64,000 bases of DNA from Loripinus fragilis (lineage: Eukaryota > Mollusca > Bivalvia > Lucinida > Lucinidae). How positions within the stretch are numbered: position 1 is the stretch's first letter; every line of letters begins with the position of its first letter. This document shows, one piece after another, positions 35,337 through 47,617 of the stretch. Under the pieces are notes generated by a model. The model did no database searches. It was not told where the DNA came from and saw only the letters and a list, made by a program, of their open reading frames with translations. The stretch covers positions 68,865,753-68,929,752 of the forward strand of contig OZ026525.1 in assembly GCA_964019695.1 (NCBI GenBank), given 5' to 3'. A program made the translations under genes and the position numbers.

Positions 35337-35879
35337 TATATGACTCGAGAGAATCCTTTCTCCTGATTGGCTTAATTTGTCTTCATAAATCTCTATGTCT
35401 ACCTGGAAACTGGTCTAAACCGGTCCACAAGTTAATATTGCATGAAAACCAGGTCGAACTAGTTTCTAGAAGTTAATATTTTTGACACTTCTGCAATATT
35501 ACCCTCTAGAGGGCTAAACATAGCATGATGAGTGTGAAACTAGCACGTGCTGCATGAAATTGACATGATTTGCTGTTTCACATCTCAACAAGTAAAAAAG
35601 ACTTTCACGATTTTTTCTTACAACAGTTTTGTTTAGTTTTGTTTGCTTATTTATCTTTGTTTGAATAAACAAACTGTAAAACAGTTTTATGATAACATTT
35701 TATATTCCCCATAAAGAAAATTAATATACATTTTAAAATGTAAAATACTAAATTATAATATTTTAATAAAAGTTGCTAAAACTTGTGAGAAAGCCCTTAG
35801 ATAGAAGGTTGAACATGTCTTCAACAACAAAAATGAAAGTAGCAAAATTTTCATTCTAAAATGAAAAGTCATATAACAA
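35333..35879 (-). mobile_element. Right inverted unit (547 bp) beside the LINE
   Basis: Begins TTGTTATATGACT and ends AGTCATATAACAA, so it has its own ~13-bp inverted ends and looks like a complete MITE. Body blocks CTAGTTTCTAGAAGTTAATA and TACCCTCTAGAGGGCTAA correspond in reverse to 32147-32205. The LINE frame stops within a few bases of its inner end. Confidence 0.8.
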
Positions 35880-35883
35880 AATA

Positions 35884-36019
35884 GTTATTGACTTCAATTT
35901 CGGTAGACATAAGGATTTATCTACCCTTAAAAGTGATATTCACCTCGGCCTAGCGGCCTTGGTGAATTATCACTTTTTCGGGTAGATAAATCCTTATGTC
36001 TACCTCATTGAAGTCAATA
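35884..36019. mobile_element. Foldback MITE with long arms
   Basis: TTATTGACTTCAATTTCGGT (35884) pairs with the reverse complement ending ATTGAAGTCAATAA (36019); arms continue through GTAGACATAAGGATTTATCT and AAAGTGATA to the GGCCTAGCGGCC centre. Confidence 0.8.
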
Positions 36020-36555
36020 ATTGTATATTCTCAGTGCAGAATGTGCGGCTCGGCCATTTGGCGGGAAGCTTGGCCGAGCGTAGACTTTCTTACCTTGGCG
36101 GGACCCGAACGATTTCTAGCCATAATTAGTGCAGTGAGTGCAGAATGCGCTGAAATTTCATGCTAAAAGGTATTAGCGATATAAATGTCTATGTACATAT
36201 TGGGAATCAGTCAGAACGAACACGGAATCAGCCTAACCGATCAAAGCACGATGTGTTGTGAAATCTTCCATCCAGGATTCGCTATAATCAGGGATTCTCC
36301 GTACAAGAAAGACCCTTCTATAATATATATGCAATTCATATCTTAGTAGTCAGTGTAGACCCTGATGAGTTGTGGCATTCCATGGTATCTCGTCAGGATT
36401 TATACTGCCAGGGTATTTTTCCAAGATTTAATGCATAACAAAGTAAATTCGGTTATATTACCATAATTTACTGACACCGACTGTCGTCAAACATAATATG
36501 TTCATTTATCTGCTCATTTTAACAAAACGATTATCATCACTTTGTTCTTAACGAA
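36020..36555. other. No gene recognised
   Basis: Nothing with coding or RNA character. A short inverted pair, CCTGATGAGTTGTGGCA and CTCGTCAGG-type bases near 36361-36400, is a decayed hairpin. Confidence 0.4.
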
Positions 36556-36556
36556 A

Positions 36557-36794
36557 TGAGCCGCGACACGTGATTTCCAACAATGTGGCATTTTGAGAAG
36601 TGTGGGCTCAGACGAGCCTGTGCAGCCTTCTGTTAAGCTTAGAAACTTTAAATGATATTCGGTCGGTGGCTCGGCAGCCATGGAGTATTCAAGCGACTAG
36701 CAAAGACTCTGATCAGACTGCGCGTATGCGCAGGCTGGTCTGAGCCTTCGCTGGTCGCACATACCTCATTGTTGGAAATCTCATGTCCCGGCTA
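36557..36794. mobile_element. GAGCCG MITE, copy 5 (reverse orientation)
   Basis: TGAGCCGCGACACGTGATTT to CTCATGTCCCGGCTA; core GCGCGTATGCGCAGGCTGGT. Confidence 0.8.
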
Positions 36795-36914
36795 AAATAT
36801 GTTCGCCATTGTCTATTTAATGCTTTGTATGTATACTGTAGGGGAAGGGCCGTAACTAATGTTGGGAAAACTTGTGGCCCGACCCCTTGCTTTGTATTGG
36901 CAATAAATACGTTT

Positions 36915-37022
36915 AAAGTACAGTCTCAGACTCAAAAAGTGCAATGATGATGTTGCCTGCGGACACATGTCCGCAAGCAGCCAATCATTGCACTTTATTT
37001 TAAGTCTGAGACTGTACTCAAA
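36915..37022. mobile_element. Short foldback element
   Basis: AGTACAGTCTCAGACT (36917) pairs with AGTCTGAGACTGTACT (37003-37018). Inner arms AAGTGCAATGATG / CAATCATTGCACTT and GCGGACACATGTCCGC at the apex. Confidence 0.8.
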
Positions 37023-37270
37023 TTTTATAACCTCGAGGCCTGAACTTTCAAACCTCCGCATTTCTACACAGTACGTACTTGGTACCAGTGCAATCGGAAC
37101 TATCACAGCCAATTCCGTAGGATTACGTGGAATCAGACCTCGGATGTGCATTGGGCACTAGTGTTGGCGGTGTTCAAATCCTTCCTCCCGTGCAGCGAGA
37201 TACAATCACTATTGCTGTGATATGTCTTAAAACTTTGCGGTATACTAGTTACCATTAAACGCGTACTTTG

Positions 37271-37330
37271 GCAAACAGTGAAGACCCAGATAAAATGTCG
37301 CATAATGCGGCATTTCACCAGGGTCTACAA
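37271..37330. repeat. AAACAGT hairpin, copy f
   Basis: GCAAACAGTGAAGACCCAGA opens; apical ATGTCGCATAATGCGGCAT. The closing arm has decayed to AGGGTCTACAATGATTG. Followed by a (TCA)n microsatellite at 37349-37403. Confidence 0.75.
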
Positions 37331-37348
37331 TGATTGACAAAAACAATC

Positions 37349-37402
<54 letters not shown>

Positions 37403-37403
37403 G
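37349..37403. repeat. (TCA)n microsatellite
   Basis: About 18 uninterrupted trinucleotide repeats. Confidence 0.95.
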
Positions 37404-37499
37404 TGACCGTCATCATCACCATTGTGTCTTCGTCTTTTCACTTAAACATTAATTGTAATCATCAGTTTTATCGTTACCATCTTCAGCATCACCAGTATT

Positions 37500-38660
37500 G
37501 AAGCTTAATCTGCCCCAATTTTCAATGTTTCCTAAGAAAAGACAACCAACAAAACACCTTAATTTTTCACGGCCTTATGAGCAGTTTCTCAGACAACGTG
37601 ACGCTTTACATTTACATGCAAAATTTTTCACATTAGGGCGCTTTGGGGCTTTTTTCATCATCACAGGACAAAGTCTCTCATCAACGATCTTGCGACCCAA
37701 CTCAGTTGGTGGAGGTAATTGGAGTTGACTTGAGCGAGCCCGATAGTAAAGCAGCACTTGGTACAAACAAACATCGCATAACATGTTGATGAAATGCATC
37801 CTCTGTAGGTGGCATGAACCTAAGGTCAGTACATGATGGAAAAATGTGCTGACGCAGCCAATCAAGATTATCAAACGGATGCTACGAAATGTCTAGCTTC
37901 AGCTTTAATATTCTCTGTGACTTCAGTGACCCCATCCCTGTCAAGTCCAAAGCCTGACATATGTGGAAAGGATCTGATCAGATTCAAAGCTGTGTTAGCT
38001 GCATTGTGCTTACCTTTCCAAAAAAATAACTGGTTGTTTACATCCACTTAATACATAGGCAAACAATAAAGAGACAGTCACTTGTTTTGCTGGGTTTTCA
38101 CATTTTTCGGAAAGCATCTGAACTAGCTAATGTATCGATAAGAATGAATCATTCTTCTGAATCCAGATCTGCCTTATTGGCAGAAAGCAGAAGTGATAAA
38201 TAGCTAACATGATTATATCTGTGTCCGTGCAGGCAAACTACCCAAAAGTATCAGCTCAGTATGCGAGATGAGCCAATACCCATGTGTCTGCTTTTTCGTG
38301 CTGTTCACATGAAAGTGATAGAATTTCTACAACATCCGCATTTCATACAACTGCATATATTGACCATGATTCAAACGAACCCCAAAGAATCACTATGGTG
38401 TTTTCAGGAATCAATGTTTCGGCATTCTGGCACAGGCATTTTGAAAAGTAGCTTGACAAAGTTCCTTTGATGTTTTCATTTGACATAAGTTCGTTCCAGT
38501 CAGGAATGTCCAGAGATTCTTTCATTACATATTCTCTCTGCCTTGTTCATGTTTTAGTTCTCTGCGTTCTCTCTCTCGTCTGCTTAAATGTTTTTGTTGG
38601 ATCAAAGTCATATCTGTCCTCGACATTTTTCAGATTTTTGCAATTCTTGGGCACACCACT
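37500..38660 (-). pseudogene. Second decayed copy of the same multi-copy family, C-terminal part
   Basis: Minus-strand pieces in order: SLDIPDWNELMSNENIKG (about 38515-38460), FGKVSTMQLTQL (about 38020), SSQLQLPPPTELG (about 37715) and the Cys-rich CKCKASRCLRNCS (37615-37577). A PP-x-E/W block followed by a short Cys-rich tail is how I remember this family ending. Several stops interrupt it (for example near 38045). Function unknown; family assignment is from recognition only. Confidence 0.5.
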
Positions 38661-38906
38661 TTGAAGCATCTTCTGAAAGTATTATTAGGTTTTTCGTTTA
38701 CTGTAAAGGCGGGACCTCATGAATGCGTAATTAGGGCTGGTCAACCTCAGACCTAGGTAAAAGCGGAAAGTGAGGCGTGGTTTTATTCAAAAGTAAATGT
38801 ATCATCTTTCGCCATTACCTCAGTATAGACGCAACACAGTATTTAGTCCTTTAAACGCCAGCAAAATAACTGCATCTGAAAATGTATAATTAACATAAGC
38901 ATAGAG

Positions 38907-38974
38907 GCAAACATTGAGGACCCAGATCAGACTGCTCCTACAGGAGCAGTCTGATTTGGGTCCACAATGTTTGT
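38907..38974. repeat. AAACAGT hairpin, copy g (near-perfect)
   Basis: GGCAAACATTGAGGACCCAG opens, TGGGTCCACAATGTTTGTC closes; apical arms AGACTGCTCC and GGAGCAGTCT. The mismatch of the family consensus in the opening arm (CATTG) is matched by CAATG in the closing arm. Confidence 0.85.
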
Positions 38975-39499
38975 CTATGCGGCTTCAAATATTTTAGTGG
39001 ACGACAAAAACATGCATTTTGTGATTATGCGCTTTAAGAGTTAATAAATGTGAGTTCAGTGTGTATACAGTTAGGATTTACATGAAATGCACGCACAAAT
39101 GCGGCAGAACAACTTATTAAGTACAGCTCTTGCTAAGCACCATGCAAATGGCGATACATCCATGGTTACAGAAATTGTAAATTTGTGTCCTATCATGTAG
39201 TACTTGTCACCAAACACAGACTGGTACAATATTTCTTTGATTGGAAGCTCGTTGCCATGGCAACCAAAAATTTTCAATTTTACCTCATTTTCCAGTGTAA
39301 ATGCTACAAAAAAGCTGATTTTTGGTTATTTTGATTTACCAAGAGTTTGTGCCGTGGTAGTAGAATAGTTAATTAGGTATATCAGTTCTGTAGATTGATC
39401 TTGGCTTTAATAAATGATATACTAACAATTGTATTATGATAACTCGTACACGAAAATCAAACTAGTATTGGGAGGTGGGGTACTTATAATCTGGATTTT
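38975..39499. other. No gene recognised
   Basis: AT-rich sequence ahead of the satellite; no structure seen. Confidence 0.4.
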
Positions 39500-41400
39500 A
39501 GCAGATTATAAAAAATCAGCAAATTTCAAGATAATTTTTCTCCCATGACCATCCTAATGTAAGACAATGAAGTATTTAAATCATTAGAGTAATATATGTT
39601 CTCAAACAAAAATGGAAGAAACACGTGTGTTTTTTCTTCTCTAACATGCAATTGTGTTAAGGTAGCAGCAACCCTTTTCAAAATCTTAGAAATCGACCAA
39701 AAAGGCACATTTAAACATAATTTTTCTCCCATGACCATCCTAATGTAAGACAATGATGTATTTAAACCAATAAAGTATTGTATGTTCTTAAGCAAAAATG
39801 CAAAACCCATGTGTTTTTTCTTCTCTTGCGTGCAATTGTGTTAAGGTAGCAGCAACCGTTTTCAAAATCTAAGAAATCTGCCAAAATGGCACATTTTAAC
39901 ATAATTTTTCTCCCATGACCATCCTAATGTAAGACAATGATGTATTTAAATCAATAAAGTGATATATGTTCTCAAACAAAAATGGAAGAAACCCATGTGT
40001 TTTTCTTCTCTTACATGCAATTGTGTTAAGGTAGCAGCAACCCTTTTCAAAATCTTAGAAATCGACCGAAAGGCACATTTGAACATAATTTTTCTCCCAT
40101 GACCATCCTAATGTAAGACAATGATGTATTTAAACCAATAAAGTAATGTATGTTCGTGAGCAAAAATGCAAGAAACCCATGTGTTTTTTCTTCTCTTGCG
40201 TGCAATTGTGTTAAGGTAGGAGCAACCGTTTTCAAAATCTAAGAAATCTGCCAAAATGGCACATTTTAACACAATTTTTCTCCCATGACCATCCTAATGT
40301 AAGACTATGATGTATTTAAACCAATAAAGTAATGTATAACCTTAAGCAAAAATGCAAGAAACCCATGAGTTTTTCCTCTCTTGCGTGCAATTGTGTTAAG
40401 GTAGCAGCAAACGTTTTCAAAATCTAAGAAATTGGCAAAAATGGGCACATTTTAACATAATTTTTCTCCCATGACCACCCTAATGTAAGACAATAATGTT
40501 TTAGAACCAATTAAGTAATGTCTGTTCTTAAGCAAAAATGCAAGAAACCCATGTGTTTTTCTTCTCTTGCGTGCAATTGTGTTAAGGTAGCAGCAACCAT
40601 TTTCAAAATCTAAGAAATCTGCAAAAATGGGCACATTTTAACATAATTTTTCTCCCATGACCACCCTAATGTAAGACAGTGATGTTTTGGAACCAATAAA
40701 GTAATGTCTGTTCTTAAGTAAAAATGCAAGAAACCCATGTGTTTTTCTTCTCTTGCGTGCAATTGTGTTAAGGTAGCAGCAACCATTTTCAAAATCTAAG
40801 AAATCTGCCAAAATGGGCACATTTTAACATAATTTTTCTCCCATGACCACCCTAATGTAAGACAGTGATGTATTAGAACCAATAAAGTAATGTCTGTTCT
40901 TAAGCAAAAATGCCAGAAACAAACCCGTGTGTTTTTTCTTCTCTTGCGTGCAATTGTGTTAAGGTAGCAGCAACCGTTTTCAAAATCTAAAAAATCTGCC
41001 AAAATGGCACATTTTAACATAATTTTTCTCCCATGACCATCCTAATGTAAAACAATGATGTATTTAAACCAATAAAGTAATGTACGATCTTAAGCAAAAA
41101 TGCAAGAAACCCATGTGTTCTTTCTTCTCTTGCGTGCAGTTGTGTTAAGGTAGCAGCAACCGTTTTCAAAATCTAAGAAATCGGCAAAAAATGGCACATT
41201 TTAACATAATTTTTCTCCCATGACCACCCTAATGTAAGACAATGGTGTTTTAAAACCAATAAAGTAATGTATGTTCTTAAACAAAAATGCAAGAAACCCA
41301 TGTTTTTTTTCTTCTCTTGCGTGCAATTGTGTTAAGGTAACAGCAACCGTTTTCAAAATAGAAGAAGTCAGCAAAATGACACATTTTAACATAAAATTTC
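39500..41400. repeat. ~185-bp satellite, ten copies
   Basis: TTTTTCTCCCATGACCATCC recurs at spacing 184-187 bp from about 39536 to 41213. Other conserved blocks are TTGCGTGCAATTGTGTTAAG and AACCGTTTTCAAAATCTAAG. Units pair by similarity (for instance those at ~40466 and ~40651), pointing to local unequal exchange. A single diverged unit lies near 41755-41815. The many short minus-strand reading frames are by-products. Confidence 0.95.
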
Positions 41401-41815
41401 TATGATGTGTGAAATGTTAAAGTACAAGTGTAAACAAAATGAATAGTTTGACCACGGTGAGGGGCGGGGGAGCACTTCAGTAATTTTTTTGATATTTTCT
41501 ATATGTTGAATATGTGTAGCAAAAACAGAGTTTTTACCCATATCTTTAAATTGTTATTTGTCCAATGAGAAAAACACTTTTGTGGAAAATTCGAGAGTTG
41601 AACCTACTATCTTTTTCATGGAAAAAAATCATTTTCTTTGAAACTTTTATCCGGCCATTTTATGGGCAATCCTTCATTAAGACTGTCCGATGTCCTTTAA
41701 AAGCATGCATGCATTTTTTGTGCAATTGAATTAAATTTAAGGAATATGTATTAAACCACTTTCAAAATCTAAGAAATGGAGGAAAAGGCACATTTCAAGA
41801 TATTTTTTCTCCCAT

Positions 41816-43700
41816 AGTGGATAAACCACTCCGTTATAAACCAGGGGCTGTTGGTTTGATTCTTGGCTTCTCCAGTCTTTCCATGACCGTTATTGCTTAA
41901 CTGTTGGTTGAACGTTGAACAGAATCACACTGTTTCATATTGGCGATCGATAACACTATAATTGCATTCTACTATACTACCGTTATGACAATCGAAAACC
42001 CTATTTTCGGCGATCGAAAATGTAGTTTTGATAAATCCGTGTCTTGGAGGTCGCCCTAACCCGTTGTGGTAAGTCTTGACATAGCTGAAAAAAGCCATGA
42101 AGAACGAAATTTTTGTGTTTAATGAGTTGTGCATGTGTTTTTTGGCAGGCCTGTTAGGGAGTATGTTAGGGGGGCTACATCTAGAATATTGAAGTTTGAC
42201 GCAAAAGATAAATAAAATAAATAAATAATACTTACTGTCTCTGGGTCTGGTACCGGGCATTCTTTGAGTTCGGTATCGGACACCTAGACACAGAGTCTCA
42301 GAGTCAGATGCCAGACCCCGAGCCCCACCTATAAGGAGTGACCCAGGGTCTGGTAGTATGTGCATTGTCCAGCACATTGTTGAATAACTGGCTCAACCCA
42401 CGGACTTGTCGTATTTTTTTTTGTCTTTGCCACATTGCACTTTCAATAGTTAGCAAAAAGCGATTGCAGGCACATTGTTTAATTGCTATCGTACCCGACA
42501 AAGATAATCCTAAAGCTGTGATACGATTTTCGCGAACAGTACAATTATACACAATTAACGACCAATCATCCTTGCAGCTGTGCAATTTTTCGAGTGAAAC
42601 GCGCAGTCTTTGAAAGCTGCAAAGGGCAGAGTTCCTAACAAGACAAGCTCTACGATATCATGAAGTATCTTAACACTGTATTAGCGGCGGCATGAACATG
42701 AAATCCAGATGGATATGAAAGGAAAAACCAGGTATATTTGATCGTCCGTCTGTCTGCCACTCCGTCCGTCCGTCTGCCAGGAACCTAGATCAGATTGCGT
42801 GACTGAAATATTTTTCTTTATTCCCAACCAATGAAATTGTTCTTTTGAGCACCCAAAAGCTGGATAAGAATTTATTCACAGCATACCGAACAGCATGATT
42901 ACAGTAATGCTTCAGTTTGTTGCATATACCTAAATCATTGTACTTTTAATAATATGTTCCGCCCGTCAATGAGACAGTTCTTTCGAGCACCCAAAAGCTA
43001 TGTCAAAGCTACATACATTATTCCGTTATTGTGGCGGTGTGCCGCGGTCCCTGCGCACGAGGCATAGGCTATATAGCACACACGGCACACCCAGTTTTAT
43101 GCACCCACTTTGGCTTCAAAAAAGGAATTCGGGCTGTATCCTGCCCTTATCCTACGCCTATCTGCGTTAAGTAAAGGTGTGGGGCATTAATTAGTTTGAA
43201 TTTTTGAAATGCTCTAAAACAGGTTTCAATCTTGTGGGGATTGACGTGACAATTTGTCTGCACAGTGTCACCCCCACTGTTCCTGAAAGTGTAAGTTTTT
43301 TATTCCGCTTGGAAGGGCAAGGAGTTTTGTTATCGTTTGTTTAAGTTTGCCGCTCCCCTTAATGGTGAGGTATGTCAAGGCTAAGCATAAGACTCAAGAG
43401 TTGATACTGTCGACCCGCCAGAGGAATGCCGTACTGGTGGGATGGGCCGATTTTTAGACAATACATAAACTTGTATTTGCCAAAATTAACTATTGACTTA
43501 GCAGACCCATATTACAGTATGCTAGCGATCGAGTCTTGCAACCATTATAGATCCAGTTTTAGTGTCTCTGTAGCACACATTGTGGATCCTTTTCAGAGCA
43601 GTTTGATCTTGGTCAAGACTGTTTGCATGTATGCAAAGTAAGTCATTTCTGTTTCCGCCTTATAATTTGTTAGTTACCTGAAAATTGGTAAAATATCTTA
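41816..43700. other. Non-coding, small hairpin fragments
   Basis: 41925-42035 repeats the theme GGCGATCGA/ATCGAAAA and resembles part of the MITE at 59311-59513. 42230-42360 has inverted GGGTCTGG/CCAGACCC pieces. 42837-42852 and 42965-43000 hold broken copies of the TTCTTTTGAGCAC hairpin. Open frames show no family resemblance. Confidence 0.45.
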
Positions 43701-43702
43701 AT

Positions 43703-43753
43703 AAACAGTGCAGACACTGATGAAATGCCACTGTTTGGGTCTTCACTGTTTGC
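43703..43753. repeat. AAACAGT hairpin, copy h (apex lost)
   Basis: AAACAGTGCAGACACTGATG opens; closing GGGTCTTCACTGTTTGC. The apical part is shortened. Confidence 0.65.
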
Positions 43754-45518
43754 CTAAGTACCTGTTTCCAGTACCCAGAATGAAAAGGTCAAGTATCCCT
43801 ATAGTAGATATGTGTGTTTCTCACTGTATTTTTGCACAGGAATGATGATGTGGTCAATGATCAAACAGAGCTCATATTGTTCAGGCTTCCGTTTATTTTG
43901 GTTGGATCCATTTAATGGTCCAGTTTGAGAGATAGTCAACCTTTCCCATGTGTGGAACACCTCCATTCAGTATAAATCGCCTGAACGTGAGAAGGTAATT
44001 ATTTTAGCCTACATCTATTTTTATAATGCATAAATATGACACCAATTTAAAATATTGTGGGTTTTTTACTTCTTATATTTTATTATTGTTTTTAGTGATT
44101 AAAGGCTTGCAGTCAATGGCATCTTTGGTAGAATATAAAATTATAAAATATTTAAAATAAAATTATTGTAATTTGGAATAAATATATATATTAAAACAAG
44201 CAAATAATCACCTTGGAATTACAAAACTTGCTATATTAATTTCAACAAGGGAGCTAATTCAAAAACGGCAAGGGAGGGCAATTGCATAAATTTTTACCGA
44301 TATTTTTCTTTAATACTTGAGTTCTTACTTGAAAGTATGTGCATGAATTACTGGTTAACCGCTTTTGCCTGATAATTATTTGTAATGGGTGATTTGCAGT
44401 ATTAGGGAAGAATTTTTAAATCATTTGTTATGTATTTGAAAAGAGGGAAGATCACCCTCTATAAAATAATAAAAAATATATATAGATATGATAGATCTTG
44501 TAAATGATTTCTAAATTGGGCATTTTCAGAACCAGCCTTCCGGAGTTCCTGGACATAGAACCACAAAAAGCATAAACCCACCCGGCCAGTACTGGTACAC
44601 CACAAAAATACTCTTTTAAAAAAGCTGCCATACTTGTTAGGGATCCCTCATTAAATAAATCAGGAGTAATATAAAACAATTTAATTTTGGGATAATTAAG
44701 GAGTTTAAACCTATATTACAGTGTTACAAATAATTAGAAAAATAAACTGTTGTTTTTAGCATAGATCAAAGAAATTATTTTAAAATAGTTATAGAAATTA
44801 TAATGTTTTTGTTTCATATTGACGATTTCTCCCGAATATTAAGGGAGGTATCTCCATGACAACTGCATTTTAGCCTTTTTACCATAGATAACCTAAAAAA
44901 CACACGGGTTTGAATTTTGAAATAAGAAAACAAAGGCTGTTGCCATATAATAGACCCAGTTTCATAATAATAACAGGACCATCATGAGAGAAAATTTAAC
45001 TTCAACTTTCATAATGGAACCCTATGGGAATTTCATCTCAAATGATGATTTTTAATCCATCGATAGCATTCTTCTACAAAATCGTTTACCAGTAGAAGGG
45101 GTCATTTGACTTATTTTAGGACATAATCAATTGGGAAAAACAAAAAATGTTCATTTTTGTAACATGCGATGTATCACATTTTGCAGGTTTTGCATGGTTC
45201 TTAGCAAGAGCTGTACTTAATTCTTCACCAAATTATAAATAGAACCTGATTTCCTTTGTTTAGTAGATGAAACACCCGAACCACGCCCAGATATGAATAT
45301 TAAAGTTGCTGCCTTTACAGTAAGCGAAAAGTCTATTAATACTGTTCCACTCGTTCTTTAAATGTTTTGGCTTTCATTTGTCTGTATCTTTGAACAGCTG
45401 CCATAGTGTCGATTGAATAAGTCATTGCTAAAGAAGAAGGTGGCGACTCTTGAGGCTGTGATACCTTACCTGCAACCTTCAAGAAAAGGGCTGTCAAGAA
45501 AGCTTGATTTATTAGACT
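43754..45518. other. No gene recognised
   Basis: AT-rich; stops in all frames. Short open frames near 44452 and 45413 carry no recognisable domain. Confidence 0.4.
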
Positions 45519-45520
45519 TA

Positions 45521-45688
45521 GGGGATAACTGTATTCAAAATTATCATTTGGGGAGGTATATCGTGGGATATACGGTCGGAAATTTAGTTTATCGGCGACG
45601 CGCGAACGGAGCCGTAAAACGTGATTTCCGAACGTATATCCAACGATATACCTCCCCAATTGAAAATTTTGAATATGGTTATCCCCAT
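45521..45688. mobile_element. Foldback MITE with ~63-bp arms
   Basis: GGGGATAACTGTATTCAAAA (45521) pairs with TTTTGAATATGGTTATCCCC (45669-45688); arms run on through GGGGAGGTATATCGTGGGAT and TCGGAAAT. The centre is CG-rich (GGCGACGCGCGAACGGAGCC). Overlapping opposite-strand reading frames here are by-products of the palindrome. Confidence 0.85.
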
Positions 45689-46150
45689 TCTAATGCGCTT
45701 CTACAGTCTCGTCTCAAATTGGAGCGTTGTAAGCCGCATAAAGCCGTACAAAGGCGTACGTCATCCGTCAAACTGGGACCAAATTATTTCATTTTCATAG
45801 GATATTTTTTTTAAAAAAAAATGGCGGGTATGAAGGGGGGTCGAGCGAAGCCCCTGAACCCCATCTGGATCCGCCATTGAGAAATATAACAATTTTAGTT
45901 TGATTTAAACCTATGTACTAACATAAACAATTTCCAAGACACACAAACATTCCAATAAATTTCAAATAATGACGTAAAACTCAGATAATATTGAAGAACG
46001 AAGACACAGTAAAACAATAAAGAAATAAGTTAATGATTTTTTTCCTTCTGGTTAGATATAATAAACTTGTGATAGACCATTGTATAAATCTAGTGGTGCC
46101 AGGTTATAATTAAAAAAATGTATTTTTGTCTGAAAATCGTTTATACCTTA

Positions 46151-46203
46151 ACAAACAGTGTAGCCTGATGAAATGCCGCATTATACGGGTCTTCACTGTT
46201 TGC
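46151..46203. repeat. AAACAGT hairpin, copy i (partial)
   Basis: ACAAACAGTGTAGCCTGATG opens; CGGGTCTTCACTGTTTGC closes; the apex ATGCCGCATTATACGGG is decayed. Confidence 0.65.
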
Positions 46204-46239
46204 GAAAGTACATGTTTACGGGTTTCCCATATACAAAGT

Positions 46240-46597
46240 GTTAAAAAGACTAAGTCTGCAACTATGAACATTTTTCGATTTTTTTTATTTTCTTTTTAAA
46301 TCATTTGTAAAAGTAGAATGAAGTTATGTTTTCACAATAAATCTGCACGGAAAAGTGAATTATCTTATAAAACAGGTGTGTTTTTCTCTTTTTGGTAATT
46401 ATTTGCGTCCCTCCAATAATAATAGACAGTTAATTTTAGCTTAAATGCTGTTGTTTTGATACTGATAATTTGTTAAGATTTACGAAATCGGTAAAATGTA
46501 TACCTGAATTTTAGTTTTATTTACTGTGTTCTTGAAAAATAGAACCATTAGTTCTAAAATTAAAAGATCAGAAGTTACAGACTATGCAGCTTTAAAC
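46240..46597. mobile_element. Internally deleted relative of the 13.2-15.0 kb element
   Basis: Starts AAAAGACTAAGTCTGCAACT and ends CAGACTATGCAGCTTTAA. It joins the first ~90 bp of the long copy to its last ~270 bp, skipping about 1.4 kb. Confidence 0.75.
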
Positions 46598-47202
46598 ATC
46601 CATGCGTAGCTATCATATGTGGGACTATAGGTCTGATACTTTGTCTGAGTCCCAAGGGGGATAATTTCATTTTTTTTATATGTACTGTAGGCTTGGACCC
46701 ATCAAAAAATATCAGGCATACCCACCAAAAAATTGAAAATTTAGCACCCCCCAAAAAATATTCCCATTTTGTACCTTGACTTATGATGACCCCAAAAATA
46801 TCTACAAAATCTTCATACATGTACAAAATATATTCATTTTTCTGAAACCCCCTCCCCCAAAAAAAATTGAAATTCAAACAGTTGAACCCCAAAAATGGTT
46901 CAAGCCTACGTATATATGGAAATATCAGAGTACCCCCTCCCCCGGGGTCTGAGCCTTTATATGGACCAGCACGCGAGATATTGGAACTATCCCATGTGTG
47001 CCAAAAGCGTCCCTTAAATGTCCATGCTGCCCCAAGGTGTCCAGAGGGGCTAGAATTCTGAGTTCCGGTTTAAGTCTTCATCTACTTCCATGTTTTGTGT
47101 TTGCGAGATGTCAATGCTCTGACGAGACCGCGCGTATGCCAAATTTGGTACATTTAACCGTTTTAACCCATATAAGCCTAGCGTTCTTTTTTGTGGGACA
47201 TA
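46598..47202. other. No gene recognised
   Basis: Contains C-rich runs in CCCCAAAAA context. A short GCGCGTATGC piece near 47130 is not enough to call a MITE copy. Confidence 0.4.
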
Positions 47203-47270
47203 GGCAACCAGTGCAGACCCAGATCAGACGCCGTAGAACGCGGCGTCTGATCAAGATATCCACTGTTTGC
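47203..47270. repeat. AAACAGT hairpin, copy j
   Basis: GGCAACCAGTGCAGACCCAG opens; ATATCCACTGTTTGC closes; apical arms CAGACGCCG and CGGCGTCTG. Confidence 0.8.
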
Positions 47271-47617
47271 GTACAGAAAGTTCTATTGAAATTTGAATAA
47301 AGATGAAAAATACCACCAAACAACCCTTAAAACGGGAATGGACTTGTCCAATTGATAACAGTGGGAAATTCCATTCGGCTTAAATGGGTTAAATTGCCAT
47401 GCTGCTTTTGACACAGTAGACTGGTACCAGTCTCCTTCTTTAAATTTTTTATGATTTAAAAAATAAAATTTACTTATTATTACTCCAGTTCTCATGCCGG
47501 TGCTATCAGAGAGGACTGAAGACTTTGCTGATTTGATTCTTTGCGCCCCAATCAACAATTTTTCAGTTATGCCGGGACGAGGTCCTCCTGGGTTGAATCA
47601 GTACTAAGCAAGGATAA

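Noticed and set aside
39526..41392. Series of ~60-residue minus-strand reading frames with similar sequence
   Set aside because: They are the same satellite unit read repeatedly; 185 bp is not a multiple of three and frames start anew in each copy.
45336..45814. Overlapping 107- and 133-residue frames on opposite strands
   Set aside because: Largely created by the 45521-45688 inverted repeat; no domain resemblance.
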